Of a stretch of DNA of 64,000 nucleotides, positions 13,002-24,228 are shown piece by piece. Within the stretch, counting starts at the first letter, position 1. The number at the start of each line of letters is the position of its first letter. The DNA is from Galerina marginata (Eukaryota > Basidiomycota > Agaricomycetes > Agaricales > Galerinaceae), in NCBI GenBank assembly GCA_023014335.1, contig JAECYW010000002.1, positions 4,030,001-4,094,000 on the forward strand, given 5' to 3'. The notes beneath the pieces were generated by a model, which had not been told where the DNA came from, searched no databases, and saw only the letters and a program-made list of their open reading frames with translations. A program made the translations under genes and the position numbers.

Positions 13002-13449
13002 TTTAGTACGAGTTCAAGAAGTGAAGACAAGTTTCGGAATAAGAAGTGCTGGAACCTCACTGACAGGTGTGTGTCTATGATTCAGAGAACATCCCGAATC
13101 TGACGTCGATCAAAGAGAAAACAGAGCAATTATTGTTGTATCCTCAAATGTTTTGCGTATGAGGTAGAGTTAAGCATAGATATTCATATCTAAATTTTGA
13201 GTTGAATAGCCAGTACAATTTTCATATAGAAATATTTAATGAGTCCAAAAAGAGCGATCTGCACGGGCGCCTATTTGTGCCTCGTGACCAAATCCGTTCT
13301 CACAGAATCTCACTACGTGATGCCTGGTTGTACATGTCTTTAAGATTTAAAAACCAAATACCCACTACAACCACATAGCATAAGGCACAGACAATAGACG
13401 CTGGTTGCGCATAGATTCAGATTGGACTTGGTGCCAGCATTGGGTCAGG
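13002..13449. other. spacer between tandem BTB genes
   Basis: A 448-bp spacer that includes the 5' flank of BTB copy 2 and the 3' flank of copy 3. A short conserved motif, ACGGGCGCCTATTTGTG, at 13263 recurs at 14839 and 17361, marking duplicated flanks. No gene is seen. Confidence 0.6.
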
Positions 13450-14555
13450 TCAAGCTTGAAAGCTACTGTAGGAAAGCTGAACCCGTCTGCATCCCAAAAG
13501 GGCTGCTTTGCGTGCTTCTTGAGCAGCATTTCTGAGATGTCAGATTGGTTATGAGGTTAGCGTCTTCATAAACTATGTTTGAAGGAATAACCAACATACT
13601 TCGCTGCACGACTGTCGGCCAAAAATTCAGTAAATGGAGGGTTTGTGTTAAATACGGCCCTAATCCCATTAACGATATTACTGCCTGTGCATTCGAAAGT
13701 GCCACAGGCGTTTAGAACGTTCCAATAAGCGTCTGGCGGTCGGTAACGAAGTTGAGATTTTAAATCGTCGATTGTTGCAGTTGGCTCTAGCTTATCCCTA
13801 ATCCACGCCATTATGGCACCTTTGCAATTGATACACAGACTAATATCGGTGCCAGTGCTAGTCGTTCGTATTGAAAATGTGGCTCTCCATGCTTCATGAT
13901 ACCGAATCCATGCCATCTGGGCCTCGCTAGGTAAATTCTCCACGATATCGTCCAAAGACTTGCCACTGCGGGAGAGTTGAAGGGCAGCCTCATTGATCAG
14001 CTGTGGATAATCATGCTTCATGCCGTGCAGAAGAATCTCAAGAGAGCCCTGTTCGATGAAAGACCTACAAAGATCACAAAACCACACCAATCATAATCAG
14101 GGTTGTAACGAAGACTCGGGAGTACACCCACCTCAATCTCATCTCGCAGATCCTCATCGCGGCGAACACCTCGTACTTCTCCACAGCCTCTGCGAGAGGC
14201 ACCAGGACCTTGAACTCCAGATCTTTCAGGTCAGGAGGTCTCTGCGGGTACACAAACTCGAAGAGGATTTCAAGGACCTCGGCTGGCTCCGTGAGGTGCA
14301 CTACATCCACTCGCCCATCGGAGACAATCAACTTTGCAGAGTCGGCACCGGGAAACGCCCCGGTGTGCGCTTCTAGATGCTTGCGGTGTAGACGAAATTT
14401 GACGCCGTCGGACGACTGGATAGTCACATCGGCGTCGTCAGCATTGACTGGGTTGTTAGTAAAAAGAAGCGGATTAGAGGTCGATTCGGGACCGGCGTAA
14501 GCTGTAGTTACGTACATTTTTCGTGCGTCGATGTTTTGCTTGTGTCAGTCGCCAT
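13450..14555 (-). CDS. BTB/POZ domain protein (copy 3)
   Basis: Exons (complement) 14555-14516, 14447-14132, 14064-13600 and 13531-13450 join in phase to 300 residues. It is a close tandem paralogue of the gene at 11868-13001, with the same intron positions and phases (1, 2, 2), the same leader ending THEK, and BTB motifs NADDADVTIQSSDG, LHRKHLEAHTGAFPG, LTEPAEVLEILFEFVYPQ and LAEAVEKYEVF. The tail carries SGKSLDDIVENLPSEAQMAW and a CINC pair. The last exon encodes NAAQEARKAALLG and runs to SFQA. Non-coding flanks are also shared with copy 2, so the duplication is recent relative to copy 1. Confidence 0.88.
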
Positions 14556-15149
14556 CCTGTTACGGGGTTCAAGGAGTGGAGACAAGTTGTGGAATAAGGA
14601 AAAGTGCAGACACCCATCTCACACGTGTTGTCCTCGTGTCTGTGCCTGTGTGAACATTACAATCTAATCCCGAATCCGACCGCGATCAGAGAAAAAACGG
14701 ATCCACTGTTATTGTGTCCTCAAATGTTTTGCGTATTAAGTAAAGTTGAGCATATATAAGCTGAATGGCCAGTTTTAATTTTTATCCAAGGTTATTTAGT
14801 GAGTGTGAGTCCAAGAAGAGCGATTTGAAGGAGTCTGTACGGGCGCCTATTTGTGCCTCGTGACCAAATCCATACTCACAACATGATGACTGGTTATATA
14901 CGTCCTTGATAATGGACTGAATACGAATTATGTCGTACAAGCCCAGGTGGCACTTCTTGGAAGACGCGAGATTGATATTGGGGTTGTACCATCACAGTGA
15001 CAGAACAACATCAAAAGTTAGGACCCGGCGCTTATGGGTCATAGTGTTGCAGTACATTTTCAGTCCTCTAATAAAACATTTGAGCAAATTTACGTGTTGA
15101 GATAAACACACCTCACAAATTAGGACATATCCACGAAAAATACCTCGTA

Positions 15150-15438
15150 ACATCTATCACTGCTTCGGCAAGCGATGCTCGAGTCTCAAAAACATGTCCC
15201 ATGACCGTTGGGTTTGTTTTGGGGTCAAGAAGTTAGAGAGCCCTACCTGGTCCGATAGCAGGGTAATATCTCAATGAATTTTTCAATTTTTCAATCTATT
15301 TCAACTGCTTCGGGTTTTTGGCATGCTCCAGAATTTGCCTCCAGATATTTTCAGTGCAAATGGGATTGCGCGTCACCCTTGTCCGAGGATTGGGTTATCA
15401 AGTCCAAATCAAGTCAGCATCCGAGCTGTTAGAGTTGA
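15150..15438 (-). pseudogene. decayed BTB domain copy (relic 1)
   Basis: The minus strand reads in fragments TCAACTCTAACAG at the expected exon-2 acceptor, then a degenerate DADL, TQSSD, YLEANS and finally SLAEAV (near 15150-15185), in BTB order. Stops and frame breaks separate them, including a TGA soon after DADL. No start exon or tail exon was found. It lies upstream of and divergent from the F-box-like gene at 15809 and corresponds in position to relic 3 in unit B. Confidence 0.65.
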
Positions 15439-15808
15439 CTATCGGGAAAATCGGAGGAAAAATACATAGGGCTCAGTAGTGTATATACGTGAAGAAAACC
15501 CCCATTCACTGGGTAGATCTCATTGTTTTATGGAAAGAAGACGAGTAGGATACATGTTTCGAAGGTTGTACAAAGGGTTAGGCCTTTAGGCCTTAGGTGC
15601 CAACTTCAAAAAATTAGGACACAATCTACACATATATTAACGTGGGACTATGTCCGCAAAGGGAGACAGTGATCATCGATCCTCCCATGGTCACCAAAGT
15701 GCATTTTGCCCCCGTTTCTCTCGAACGACACTTAGGATCTTCAGCAATCCTGATCAAAAGGCTAGAATGACCTCCCGATTAACTTCAGGCCATAATCCAC
15801 CCCTTCAA

Positions 15809-16986
15809 ATGCAACAACTCGCCAAAGCGCCCGCCATCAATACCCAAGGTCTTCCAGCTCTGCCAGACGAACTGCATCTTGAGATTATCTCTCATTTTTC
15901 TTTTCAGCCTGTTCCGTCAAAACAAAAGCGCTGGCCGTCGGAGAAATTCAATGTGAAGGGTCTTCGGGACAGGCACTTGGCATTGCGCTCCTTGTCACAG
16001 ACATGCTGTTCGCTACGACCCTTTTACCTGAGATACCTATGGCAGCGTATTGAAGTTTTCGATGAAGTGGAGACTGATAAAGGGGCTCTCGAATTCATTC
16101 ATGAGTTCGATACGAGACGTATTGACAACACCAATGTGGACAAGTTATATGTCGAAGAATTATCGAGGCAGCTAGAAATTGTCACAATACGAGACTCAAG
16201 CCTTGCGTTGCATGTCAAGTTCGTCTTTTTCAATTTTGTCTCATCTCTTTTTCTGATAAGGCGGCAGCATCTTGAATCTAACAATCGTGGAGGATTTCGC
16301 TAAAACGGTGCTCTCCGAGTTGGGCCGGTGCATAGCTCTCTTGCCGAACCTTCATACAGTCCAGTTTGACTTCCGCCTCGATATTACTGAATTCCCTGAA
16401 GCCAGAAATGCTCTCATGGCCCATCGATATCCGCAAATCCGAACGGTCTGTTTGTCTGAATCGGCATATTTTTTCATCGCCTGTTGCCCCAGCGTACGTC
16501 GCGTAGTGTCATACGAACATCTCCCTGAGTTGGACCTCTTGGAAAATGTTATTCAACATTGTCCGCAAGTGGAGGTTCTTGATCCTCTGTTTGCTTTAGT
16601 CCCCTTGACACGTAGGTTCTTTCCATCAAGACTTGGACCTATCTAATCTTAGCTGTTTTCAGCAATGATAACTAAACTAAAGAATCTACGGGATGTTTCT
16701 TTAGACTGTGCCTTCCTTATGGATTGCAAAGTAAGAACCTGAACTCAGAATACTCGTCTCAGCAGCCAAATTGACTCTTTCCTAGGCAGATCTGGAAGCC
16801 CTATCCCAATTACCCCTCCTACATACAATCAGGATCAGGGTGGATATCGACGGCTATAGGTCATATCGCCCTCGCAGAGAGGATAATATGACATCAGAGG
16901 AGGTTAAAGATTGTGTGGAGTGGGGTCAAAGAATCCTATCCGGTCACGAAACTGGAGACGTCCATCGAGTCATCGTGGTCTATTAA
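15809..16986 (+). CDS. F-box-like protein (copy A, slightly truncated)
   Basis: Exons 15809-16218, 16268-16611, 16663-16730 and 16786-16986 join in phase to 340 residues. The N-terminal F-box-like segment reads LPALPDELHLEIISHF, RHLALRSLSQTCCSLRPF, LRYLWQRIEVF. It is followed by leucine-rich helical segments such as GRCIALLPNLHTVQFDF and QLPLLHTIRIRVDI. Such proteins are usually substrate receptors of SCF ubiquitin ligases; the F-box is weak. Compared with copy B (18742), the ancestral ATG before NTQGLPALP is ATC here, so translation must begin upstream, most simply at the ATG at 15809. A TAA replaces a Gln codon near the end and removes about 10 residues. Both changes suggest mild decay, but the frame is otherwise intact. 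Confidence 0.83.
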
Positions 16987-17084
16987 GACAGGGAGACCGA
17001 AATTATTTCAGAACCTTGAAGTTTTTGCATTGAATTGTAATCGATATCCTCGTGGCGACACTACCATTTTTTGTTAGAAGTGTT

Positions 17085-17221
17085 AGTGACCAGGTATAAA
17101 TTCAGCGCTGGGAAACACCCTGATGTGCACCTTTATGTCCTTTCGATGCAGGAGAAACTGTACGCCATCGCATGGCTCCGATTCATTGACTCGATTGTCG
17201 TATTAGCCCTCGGCTGGTTGA
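17085..17221 (-). pseudogene. decayed BTB domain copy (relic 2)
   Basis: Minus strand: an acceptor-like CCAG then VNQPRANTTIES, followed after a frame break by DGVQFLLHRKDIKVH and FPSAEF. These align by eye with the NANDADVTIQSS, DGVKFRLHRKHLEAH and FPGA segments of the intact BTB genes. The surrounding intron-like GGTTTAGATGTTGAGG also matches their intron 1. No further domain is retained, so it is a fragment. Confidence 0.65.
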
Positions 17222-17654
17222 CTGGTTTATCGGTAGCTACTAACGGGGGTTGGTTTAGATGTTGAGGTAAGTGAAGGAGTAAAGGGGTTACAATATTCAT
17301 ATCTCTAGCATTGATGGCCGGTAAAATTCTTGGATTTATTGACTGCTTGAAGTGAACAGCACGGGCGCCTATTTGTGTGCCTCGTGAGCGGTTAGTCGTA
17401 CACGTCTTCGACAACGGACTAACAACCCACTATAGAATACAACCGCCCAGCACTTAGCAGGCACTTTCTGGAAGACGCGAGATCGATATTTGGGTTGTAT
17501 CATCACAGAACAGCATCAAGAGTCAGGATGCGGCGCTCATAAATCATAGAGTTGCTCAATCCTAGGAATCCATTTCAGTAAATTCTTCGTGTCGGGTTGG
17601 GCGTACTAAAACAGAAATTAGCACATATTCACGACCACAAAAGGCCTGGAATTT

Positions 17655-17925
17655 TCCACTGCTTCGACAAGCGGCGGTGACTAGAGTCTCGGAACTCGGC
17701 CCCATATGGGTTGGCTTGGCTTGGATACACGAACCGGAACAGAAACTAGAGAGCCCTGGCTGGTCCGGTAGCTAGGTAAGGCCTCGAAGAATCTATAAAT
17801 CTGTTTTAAATGCTTCTGGACAACAGTATTTGCCTCTAGATATTTTCGATGCAAATGGAATTGCCCGCCATCAGAGCCTTCCGATTCCGAGGATTGAATT
17901 ATCAAGTAGGCGTCGTTAGAATTGA
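17655..17925 (-). pseudogene. decayed BTB domain copy (relic 3)
   Basis: Minus strand after a GGCAG acceptor-like site: NSNDAYLIIQSSESEG, then GGQFHLHRKYLEANTV in one frame. These match the start of the BTB domain in the intact genes. The middle of the domain is missing; a short stretch near 17660-17690 resembles the LAEAVE segment out of frame. No leader exon or tail exon is present. Position and orientation relative to the downstream F-box-like gene match relic 1. Confidence 0.7.
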
Positions 17926-18741
17926 CTGCCGGGAAAATCGGAGTGAAAAAAGGCTGAGGGCGTACAGATATAATTGAAGCAAAACCATTATGACTGGCTC
18001 TTATCGTTTTATAGAAGAACGAAGGACGAAGCGTTCATTGGTCAACTTCCAAAAAATAAAAATATTACGTATCCGCAATCTGCAGGGGCGCTCGCTTCGC
18101 CATCCGAGGCGTCTGGCAATTGTACATAAGTAAAGCAGTTATCGGAGAGAGAAATACCCTAGTCTATCCTGTCTAGGGGACGGTGTCTGCGGTACATGAG
18201 CGGGGTGATCAGGATGTCGCAGGATGTCGGAGTCGGGTCGACTCGGATGTGATCATGCGGGATCTTTCTTACAGCATAAAAGCTACAATAAGAACAAAAA
18301 TTTCCAGTTGTTTTTGCAGAATATTGTACAAGGTATGGTTTTCTATCCAATGCTAAACTTTCAAGAGGAATGGAGGAAAGCATGGAGAGATATAGGGCAT
18401 TCAAGGAAGTTACTGATAGAATTTGCGCGCTTAAAGTTTGTGTTTGTTTGTCCGGGAAGATTGCTCGCTGCGCTCGCAATAACGATGACGCAATTTACGA
18501 ACGTGACCGTGTCGGGTCCGCAAAGGTGATGACCTTCACAACTCCACCAGGCCACCAAGTTGGACGAATGTGCTGAGCTGGATACTGTTGCACCCAGAGA
18601 ACATTTTTTACACTGCTTCGCTCGACCCACACTTAGGGTATCACAGTCCTGATAAAGCCTTACATAAAACGACCTCTCGAACTTTAACTTTAAACCACAA
18701 ACCACACCTTCAAACACAACAGCTTGCCAACCCTTGCGCCC
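17926..18741. other. intergenic region upstream of F-box-like copy B
   Basis: About 0.8 kb with no supported gene. Overlapping frames on both strands (18159-18873 on -, 18224-18788 on +) lack motifs. The last 140 bp, with AACCACACCTTCAAACACAAC, matches the flank of copy A and is the 5' flank of the gene at 18742. Confidence 0.5.
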
Positions 18742-19926
18742 ATGAATACCCAAGGTCTTCCAGCTCTGCCAGACGACGTGCATCTTGAGATTCTCTCGCA
18801 TTTTTCGTCTCTGCCCGTTCCAACAGAGCAAGGGCAAGAGGCAGTTGACGTGAAAGGTCTTCGGGATAGGCACTTGGCACTGCGCTCCCTGTCGCAGACA
18901 TGCCGTTCGCTGCGACCTTTTTATCTGAGATATCTATGGCAGCGTATTGAAGTTTTTGACGGAATGGAAACTGATAAAGGGCCTCTCCAATTCGTCAATC
19001 GGACTCATCGGAGACGTCGCGGGGAAATCACCACCATGAACAAGTTATATGTCGAAGAACTATCGAGGCAACTGGAGATTGTCACAATACGAGACTCAAG
19101 CCTTGCATTACATGTTAAGTTTGTCGTATTTTATTTTAATCCAATTATTTTTTCTAACAAGGTGGCAGCATCTTAAATCTGACAGTCGTGGAGGACTCCG
19201 CTAGAAGGGTGCTCCCAGAGTTGGCGCGGTGCATAACGCTCCTGCCGAATCTTCATACAGTCCAGTTTGACTTCCGGATTGATATTATCATTTTCAATAA
19301 AGCCAGAAATGCTTTCATGGCACATCGATATCCGCAAATCCGAACGGCCTGCTTGGCTGCATCGGCATATTTTTTCATCGCGTGTTGCCCTAACCTACGT
19401 CGCGTAATGTCGCTCAATAATCTCCCTCGCGTGGGCCTCTTGGAAAATGTTATTCAACATTGTCCGCAAGTAGAGGTTGTTGCGCCTCTGTTCGCTCTAG
19501 CTCCCATGAGACGTGGGTTTTTCTGTCGACGCTTAGAGCTATCTAATCTTACTTGTTTTTAGGAATGATATCTCAACTAAAGAATTTACGGGACGTCTCT
19601 TTAGATTGTACCTTCCTTGTGCAACGCAAAGTATGACTTTCTGGACTCAAAATATTCTCTTCGCAGCCAAATTGACGCTTTCCTAGGCAGATCTAGAAGC
19701 CCTATCGCAATTGCCCCACCTACATACAATCAGGATCAGGGTGAATGTCGATGACTATAGCTTATTCGCGCTCGGGCCTTTCAAAGCACAGAATAAGACA
19801 TCAGAGAAGGTCAAAGAATGTGTGGAGTGGGGTCAAAGGATTCTATCCAGTCACCAAACTAGGGAAGTCCATCGAGTCATCGTGGTTTATCAAGACAGGC
19901 AGACCGAAATTATATTAGATCCTTGA
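18742..19926 (+). CDS. F-box-like protein (copy B)
   Basis: Exons 18742-19118, 19169-19512, 19563-19630 and 19687-19926 join in phase to 342 residues. The first three introns have the same phases (2, 1, 0) and positions as copy A at 15809. It begins MNTQGLPALPDDVHLEIL with the F-box-like segment, then RHLALRSLSQTCRSLRPF and WQRIEVF. Leucine-rich segments follow (ARCITLLPNLHTVQFDF, QLPHLHTIRIRVNV), and the protein ends with DRQTEIILDP, the stretch lost in copy A. I chose donor GTTTGT at 19119 because the nearer GTTAAG breaks the frame, and the same choice works in copy A. Likely an SCF-type substrate receptor; target unknown. Confidence 0.87.
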
Positions 19927-20194
19927 AGTTATTGTGTTGAAATATGTATATTTTTTGGTGACGTTGACATTGTTTGTTGGGAATGCTAATTTCAGTCACG
20001 GTTTTGCGGCGTAGATAGGATGGGATAGTAAGAGTTCAACATTGATTTCGTCAGTGTACGATGAAATATGACGTGGATCGAATCTCAGTGTTGTCCTATC
20101 GAAAATGGCGAATGCAGTAAATATTGGTAAGTCCCCTGACGAGAAAATTAGAATAAACAGGATATAATTCCGCCACGCTTAACAATATCTTTGA

Positions 20195-21298
20195 TTACGA
20201 TGCTGGTACAGATGCCATTCTATTCTTCTCAAATGCCTCAACGAGAGCGTCAAAGCTTCTGATCTGGTCAAATGCATATCTCTCGTAAATCGCTTCCCTT
20301 TGGTATACAACCTCCGCTGTCCGAATCTGAAGACATGTCATTAAAGGGAAAAATCCTGGCAAAGGAAAACATACCAAGACATCGGCAGTTAATCCAGTTA
20401 TCGGGGATGCACTGGTTTGAAAACAGTGGAGGCGGTATGTCATTCCACCTAATGCTTCGACAACATAATCAATGTGATGCTAAATAAAATGTCATCAGAT
20501 ACTCAAGTAAGTTCCTGCAAGACCGACCACCCATAAAGATAAACTCACATGGTACTTTGACTCATATGGCCAGTGTTTGCTTCCATGAGGAACGAGGGAC
20601 TCAAATTTGGGAGCAAGAGTCGGGTCAAGGAATGCCTCGAGAGGATGAGAGAAAATATGGTCCACTTCGCCCTTCCGGGCTTTCAAGACGTCGAGAACCG
20701 AGTTGTCTGTGAGGAGAGCGACGACTGGGGCAACAACGAGTTTATGGAATGGATGCAGCTCTAATGTCCCCAGTGTATGGATGTGTGGATTGTTTAACGG
20801 GAGGGAGACTTCTTCATTGGCCTCTCTGAACTGTCGTTTCGGATAAGTTCAGACTCTCATACCACGGCGTGCATAATGAGAGCTGACATACCGCAGTGGC
20901 AATGACATCTCCGTTGTCTATATCTTCCATTTTTCCGCCAGGTAAAGAGGTTTGGCCACCATGGGTCTTGAGGTGCTTTCCTCTTGTGGTCACAAGAACG
21001 CGTAGTTGCCCATCTCGTTCAAACAGAAGTACGAGCACTGCGGCCAACCTTGACGTAGGCCTAATGCTGTTTCTATTACCGTTACAAAAAGAAAGAGTGG
21101 TATTATCAGCCTTGCTTGGCATGATGCACTGAAGAAACGACTGACGAACAGATATACCGCCCGTGCTTCCTGCTCTTCTTTCGAAGTCGCGAAGAAGTTG
21201 ATCAACGCCTTGATGTAGGCTCTGTTCTCTTCGGAGAATAGAGCGACTACTGACTCAGCCGTCGAGCTCGAGGTGGCTTCCGGTGTGTCTTGTTCCAT
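20195..21298 (-). CDS. Nudix hydrolase, CoA-diphosphatase (Pcd1/NUDT7) type
   Basis: Exons (complement) 21298-21158, 21110-20892, 20830-20549, 20479-20375 and 20326-20195, all joined in phase 0, give 292 residues. The Nudix fold starts at RLAAVLVLLFERDGQLRVL, then TTRGKHLKTHGGQTSLPGGK. The Nudix box spans LPGGKMEDIDNGDVIATA / FREANEEVSL (residues about 103-130), split by an intron just before FREANEE. The spacing, GGK..D.D...TA.REA.EE, is that of the CoA pyrophosphatase family, which cleaves CoA to 3',5'-ADP and phosphopantetheine, usually in peroxisomes or mitochondria. The glycine after the EE pair is Ser129 here. No SKL-type C-terminal signal is present (it ends VPAS). It diverges from the caleosin gene at 21873. 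Confidence 0.9.
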
Positions 21299-21872
21299 GG
21301 GTGCGTATGAGGATGTTGGGTCTTATGCAACCCATAGGCAACCCGTTAAGTCTGTTCTGCGGACAACAATCATAATGACTGGACCGGAGTCCAGGACCAC
21401 AGGGGTCCCGTCGCCGAACGGGGATAAAATTTCCTAACTCATCCGACATGACCATTGTCCTGCACTCAATCCTCGTCAACCCCCTCCTGAAACCAGGGTG
21501 TGTAGCTTATTTATGATCGACAACTCTATTCCCTCAGCTTGTGGGATGACCATGTTGATACCTTTATCACCGTGTCCCGAAGAATATCCCTCAGATGTGA
21601 AAGCAAGAGTGACAAACGCCATTCTCGACATCGAAATCGGCGCTTTACTTCGACTCAAACCTCATCCGAGTCGCCAAATCTCGGTTTTCTAGCACCTGGC
21701 TTGTTTTTTCCTGCCTTCTCTGCGCTCAGCCCCAGATTGTAAATGACATCACAATGTCTGAGTGCCATCACAGACACCGTCATCACTTCCGACACAACGA
21801 TTGTTAAGCGCAGACCTTGCTCTTGACCACCATCCCCCTCCAAACAAATACAGCCAGCTAAGAATTTACAAA
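21299..21872. promoter_or_regulatory. shared divergent promoter region, Nudix/caleosin
   Basis: A 574-bp interval between the ATGs of two head-to-head genes must carry both promoters. No clear TATA box was recognised. Weak ORFs on both strands are not supported as genes. Confidence 0.5.
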
Positions 21873-22741
21873 ATGGTAGCACCAGTCGACGGCGCGTCTC
21901 CAGCTCCAGGCAAAGGATTTGAACCAGGAAAGAAAAACACCGCGCTTCAGCAGCACGTCGCCTATTTCGACCCCGACGGAGATGGGGTTATCTGGCCTAC
22001 TGATACGTATGTTCGCTCTTTTCAAAACCAGTAACGCATCCATTCTTACTCTTCTTGGGTAATTCTCCAGATACAAGGGCTTTAGGGATCTCAAATTTGG
22101 CATCTTTTTATCCCTTCTCTCGATGTTCGTTATCCACGGCGGTTTCTCGTAAGGGCTCGACCCATGTTGAACCTTTAGAGCGCTCAAATTTTCATCCAAT
22201 AGGTATATTACGTCCGGAAGCATATTCCCAGATCCCTTCTTTCGTCTGCAAATAAAGGACATGCACAGGGTAAAGACGAACTGATATCTAATATTTACCA
22301 ACTTATATCCTTCCTCAGGGAAAGCATGGATCTGACACAGAGGCGTATACTACCGTTGGCGAGTTCGATAACGACAGGTTCAATAACATCTTCAATATGT
22401 ACTCGGCCGAACCGCACACACACCTTACTTTTTCCCAAGGCGTCCGCATGTTGCACGGGAACATGAACCCATTCGATTTCGTGAGTGGCTATCTCGTCGT
22501 CAAGATTGTTCTGCATTCCTACCTTTCACTTAGTTCGGATGGTTCGCGGCCGCGTTTGAATGGCTCTCGACGTACATTTTGCTTTCACAGAACAATCCAA
22601 AGGGAATCCCGAAAGATGACGTCAAGGCTGTTTATAATGTGCGTCTTCATCTTCTTCCATGCAAGTGTCCCAAATCAATCTGGATCCTCAAAACAGGGTT
22701 CTGTCTTTTATATAATATCTGGAAGAAAGCCCAAGAATTAG
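21873..22741 (+). CDS. caleosin (lipid-droplet peroxygenase family)
   Basis: Exons 21873-22006, 22071-22148, 22203-22269, 22319-22480, 22534-22638 and 22697-22741 join in phase to 196 residues, the usual length of fungal caleosins. An EF-hand loop starts at D33 (FDPDGDGVIWPTDT). The preceding His28 in LQQHVAYFD is at the position of a haem-ligand His in the family. A hydrophobic hairpin follows (FGIFLSLLSMFVIHGGF) with FPDPFF, then the conserved IKDMHRGKHGSDT and EFDNDRFNNIF, and a C-terminal GSVFYIISGRK. Caleosins bind calcium and haem, sit on lipid droplets and oxidise unsaturated fatty acids with hydroperoxides. The neighbouring divergent Nudix hydrolase could share lipid or peroxisome-linked regulation, but that is inference. 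Confidence 0.92.
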
Positions 22742-24228
22742 ACCGCCTGGACGGTACATGGAATACGACTGAAACATATCACACTGGTTTTTATTGGGTT
22801 TTTACATTTTTCTCACAAGGACTTTGACTATAGCCTTGTTCTTGCCTTGTGACGTAGGCTTTGAATTTGAAGTTATCACGTATTATTTACAGTCATACGA
22901 CGAGTATCCGCCTCCTTGCGTCTGGCATTCCAGAACGAGACAAAAAATCTGCGCGACGATCGTACTTCCGTCTATCAGCCCAAAGTGGGGTGGGGTGGTC
23001 ATATAAGATAAACGCGCACTGTTTGTGCACGCTGCTAAACGATATCCGTGAATTTCTTGCCTGGAATCCGGCCCGTCCTCCAGTCTGGTAATTCCATTGC
23101 TCTGTACATACCCATTGCTGAACAGATTGGGGTACAAATAATATCAAAGTTCTCGAACAGGAGGTTACTATACCTCTATACCTCGACATCGTCTGCCTCT
23201 ACAAGGATACTTCATGGCACTTGAGGCTGTTACTGTATCAATATGCAACACGTATCTTTATTTTGGAGATGGCTTATAATTACCCCCAACCCTTCTCTGC
23301 ATTGTATCTTCAGTACGATATTATCATGGTCCGTCGTTGGACCCAAGCAGGTCCCAGGTTAGCGGCACGAACAGGAGCAGGTTTTCATCTCCGTTCGCAT
23401 TCGCGTTCTCTGATTTCATCGGTCTCGTCGGGCAAGGAGAACTCGATCCTACAGTTCCTGGCCATTTTCCATCGGAATCCATAGCGATAACACGGTTTCG
23501 TGTACCTGTCAGGAAGCAGGAAGCCAACAGGAAGCAGAACCGCGTCGGTGGGCTATTTATAGAGTTGAGAGTTTGGGCGTCTATTTATAGTTTGTTGATT
23601 TTTTGGCGGTGTTGAGGGACGCAAACCGGAAACAACAGTGAAAATATATGCTTATGTTGTGACTTATTCAGGGGAAATGAGGCTGGATAGAAAGCGAGGT
23701 ACTTCTGCTTCGGCTATTCCGTAGGCAGTGTCAGCGTCGAATATTAAACCTTGGATTGTTGCAGCGTTGTGCAGAAATGTGCTGACTTGTACCAAGGTAG
23801 AATTCCAGATAGAACTTGCATTGCATCGCGCATAGCATACAATGAGGTGAGCATCCTGAGATCTGGTGCCCTTACTGATGTTCCGGGAGTTGGTCGTAAC
23901 TTGTAAGGAAAGTCGAAGATATTTGACAGTCGAGTAGGCAACGAGGCGCGGATGTGATGTGTGGAGGCACTTGCGTAAACGGTGTAAACAATTGTCCTCG
24001 AATTTGGATGGGCATTGTCAGGCCTGAGTTTGGGAACGACGTACAAGATAGAATGGGACAATAGATGATCGAAGGGACTTTTTATGCCAGAATGACCCAT
24101 TCGATACGAATATGAAGACGCGTTGAAGGGGGAGGTCGGGCGAAGGCTTTACACAAACCTCAATCAGTCAATCTCATCCGTGCCGATACGGATATGAGTG
24201 TACATTCCAAGTCATGCGTCAATGAAAT
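22742..24228. other. 1.5-kb intergenic region
   Basis: Nothing supported as a gene. Several ORFs of 60-118 codons on both strands overlap without motifs, for example + 23337-23615 and - 23744-24100. It contains the 3' flanks of the caleosin and kinase genes, which converge. Confidence 0.5.

Larger units (their letters stand above)
14830..17030. repeat. segmental duplication, unit A
   Basis: This block has, in order, the ACGGGCGCCTATTTGTG motif (14839), a stretch with GGAAGACGCGAGAT and GGGTTGTA (about 14958-14995), a decayed BTB exon on the minus strand, and an F-box-like gene on the plus strand. The same four elements occur in the same order and orientation from 17361 to 19926 (unit B). Similarity continues through non-coding DNA, so this is a segmental duplication of about 2.2-2.6 kb rather than shared domains. 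Exact borders cannot be set by eye. Confidence 0.75.
17355..19950. repeat. segmental duplication, unit B
   Basis: Second copy of the block described for 14830-17030. The motif ACGGGCGCCTATTTGTG is at 17361, GGAAGACGCGAGAT at about 17472, a decayed BTB exon on the minus strand at 17655-17925, and the F-box-like gene at 18742-19926. Between the BTB relic and the F-box gene, unit B carries about 0.8 kb (17930-18740) against about 0.4 kb in unit A, so one unit has gained or lost sequence there. Confidence 0.75.
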
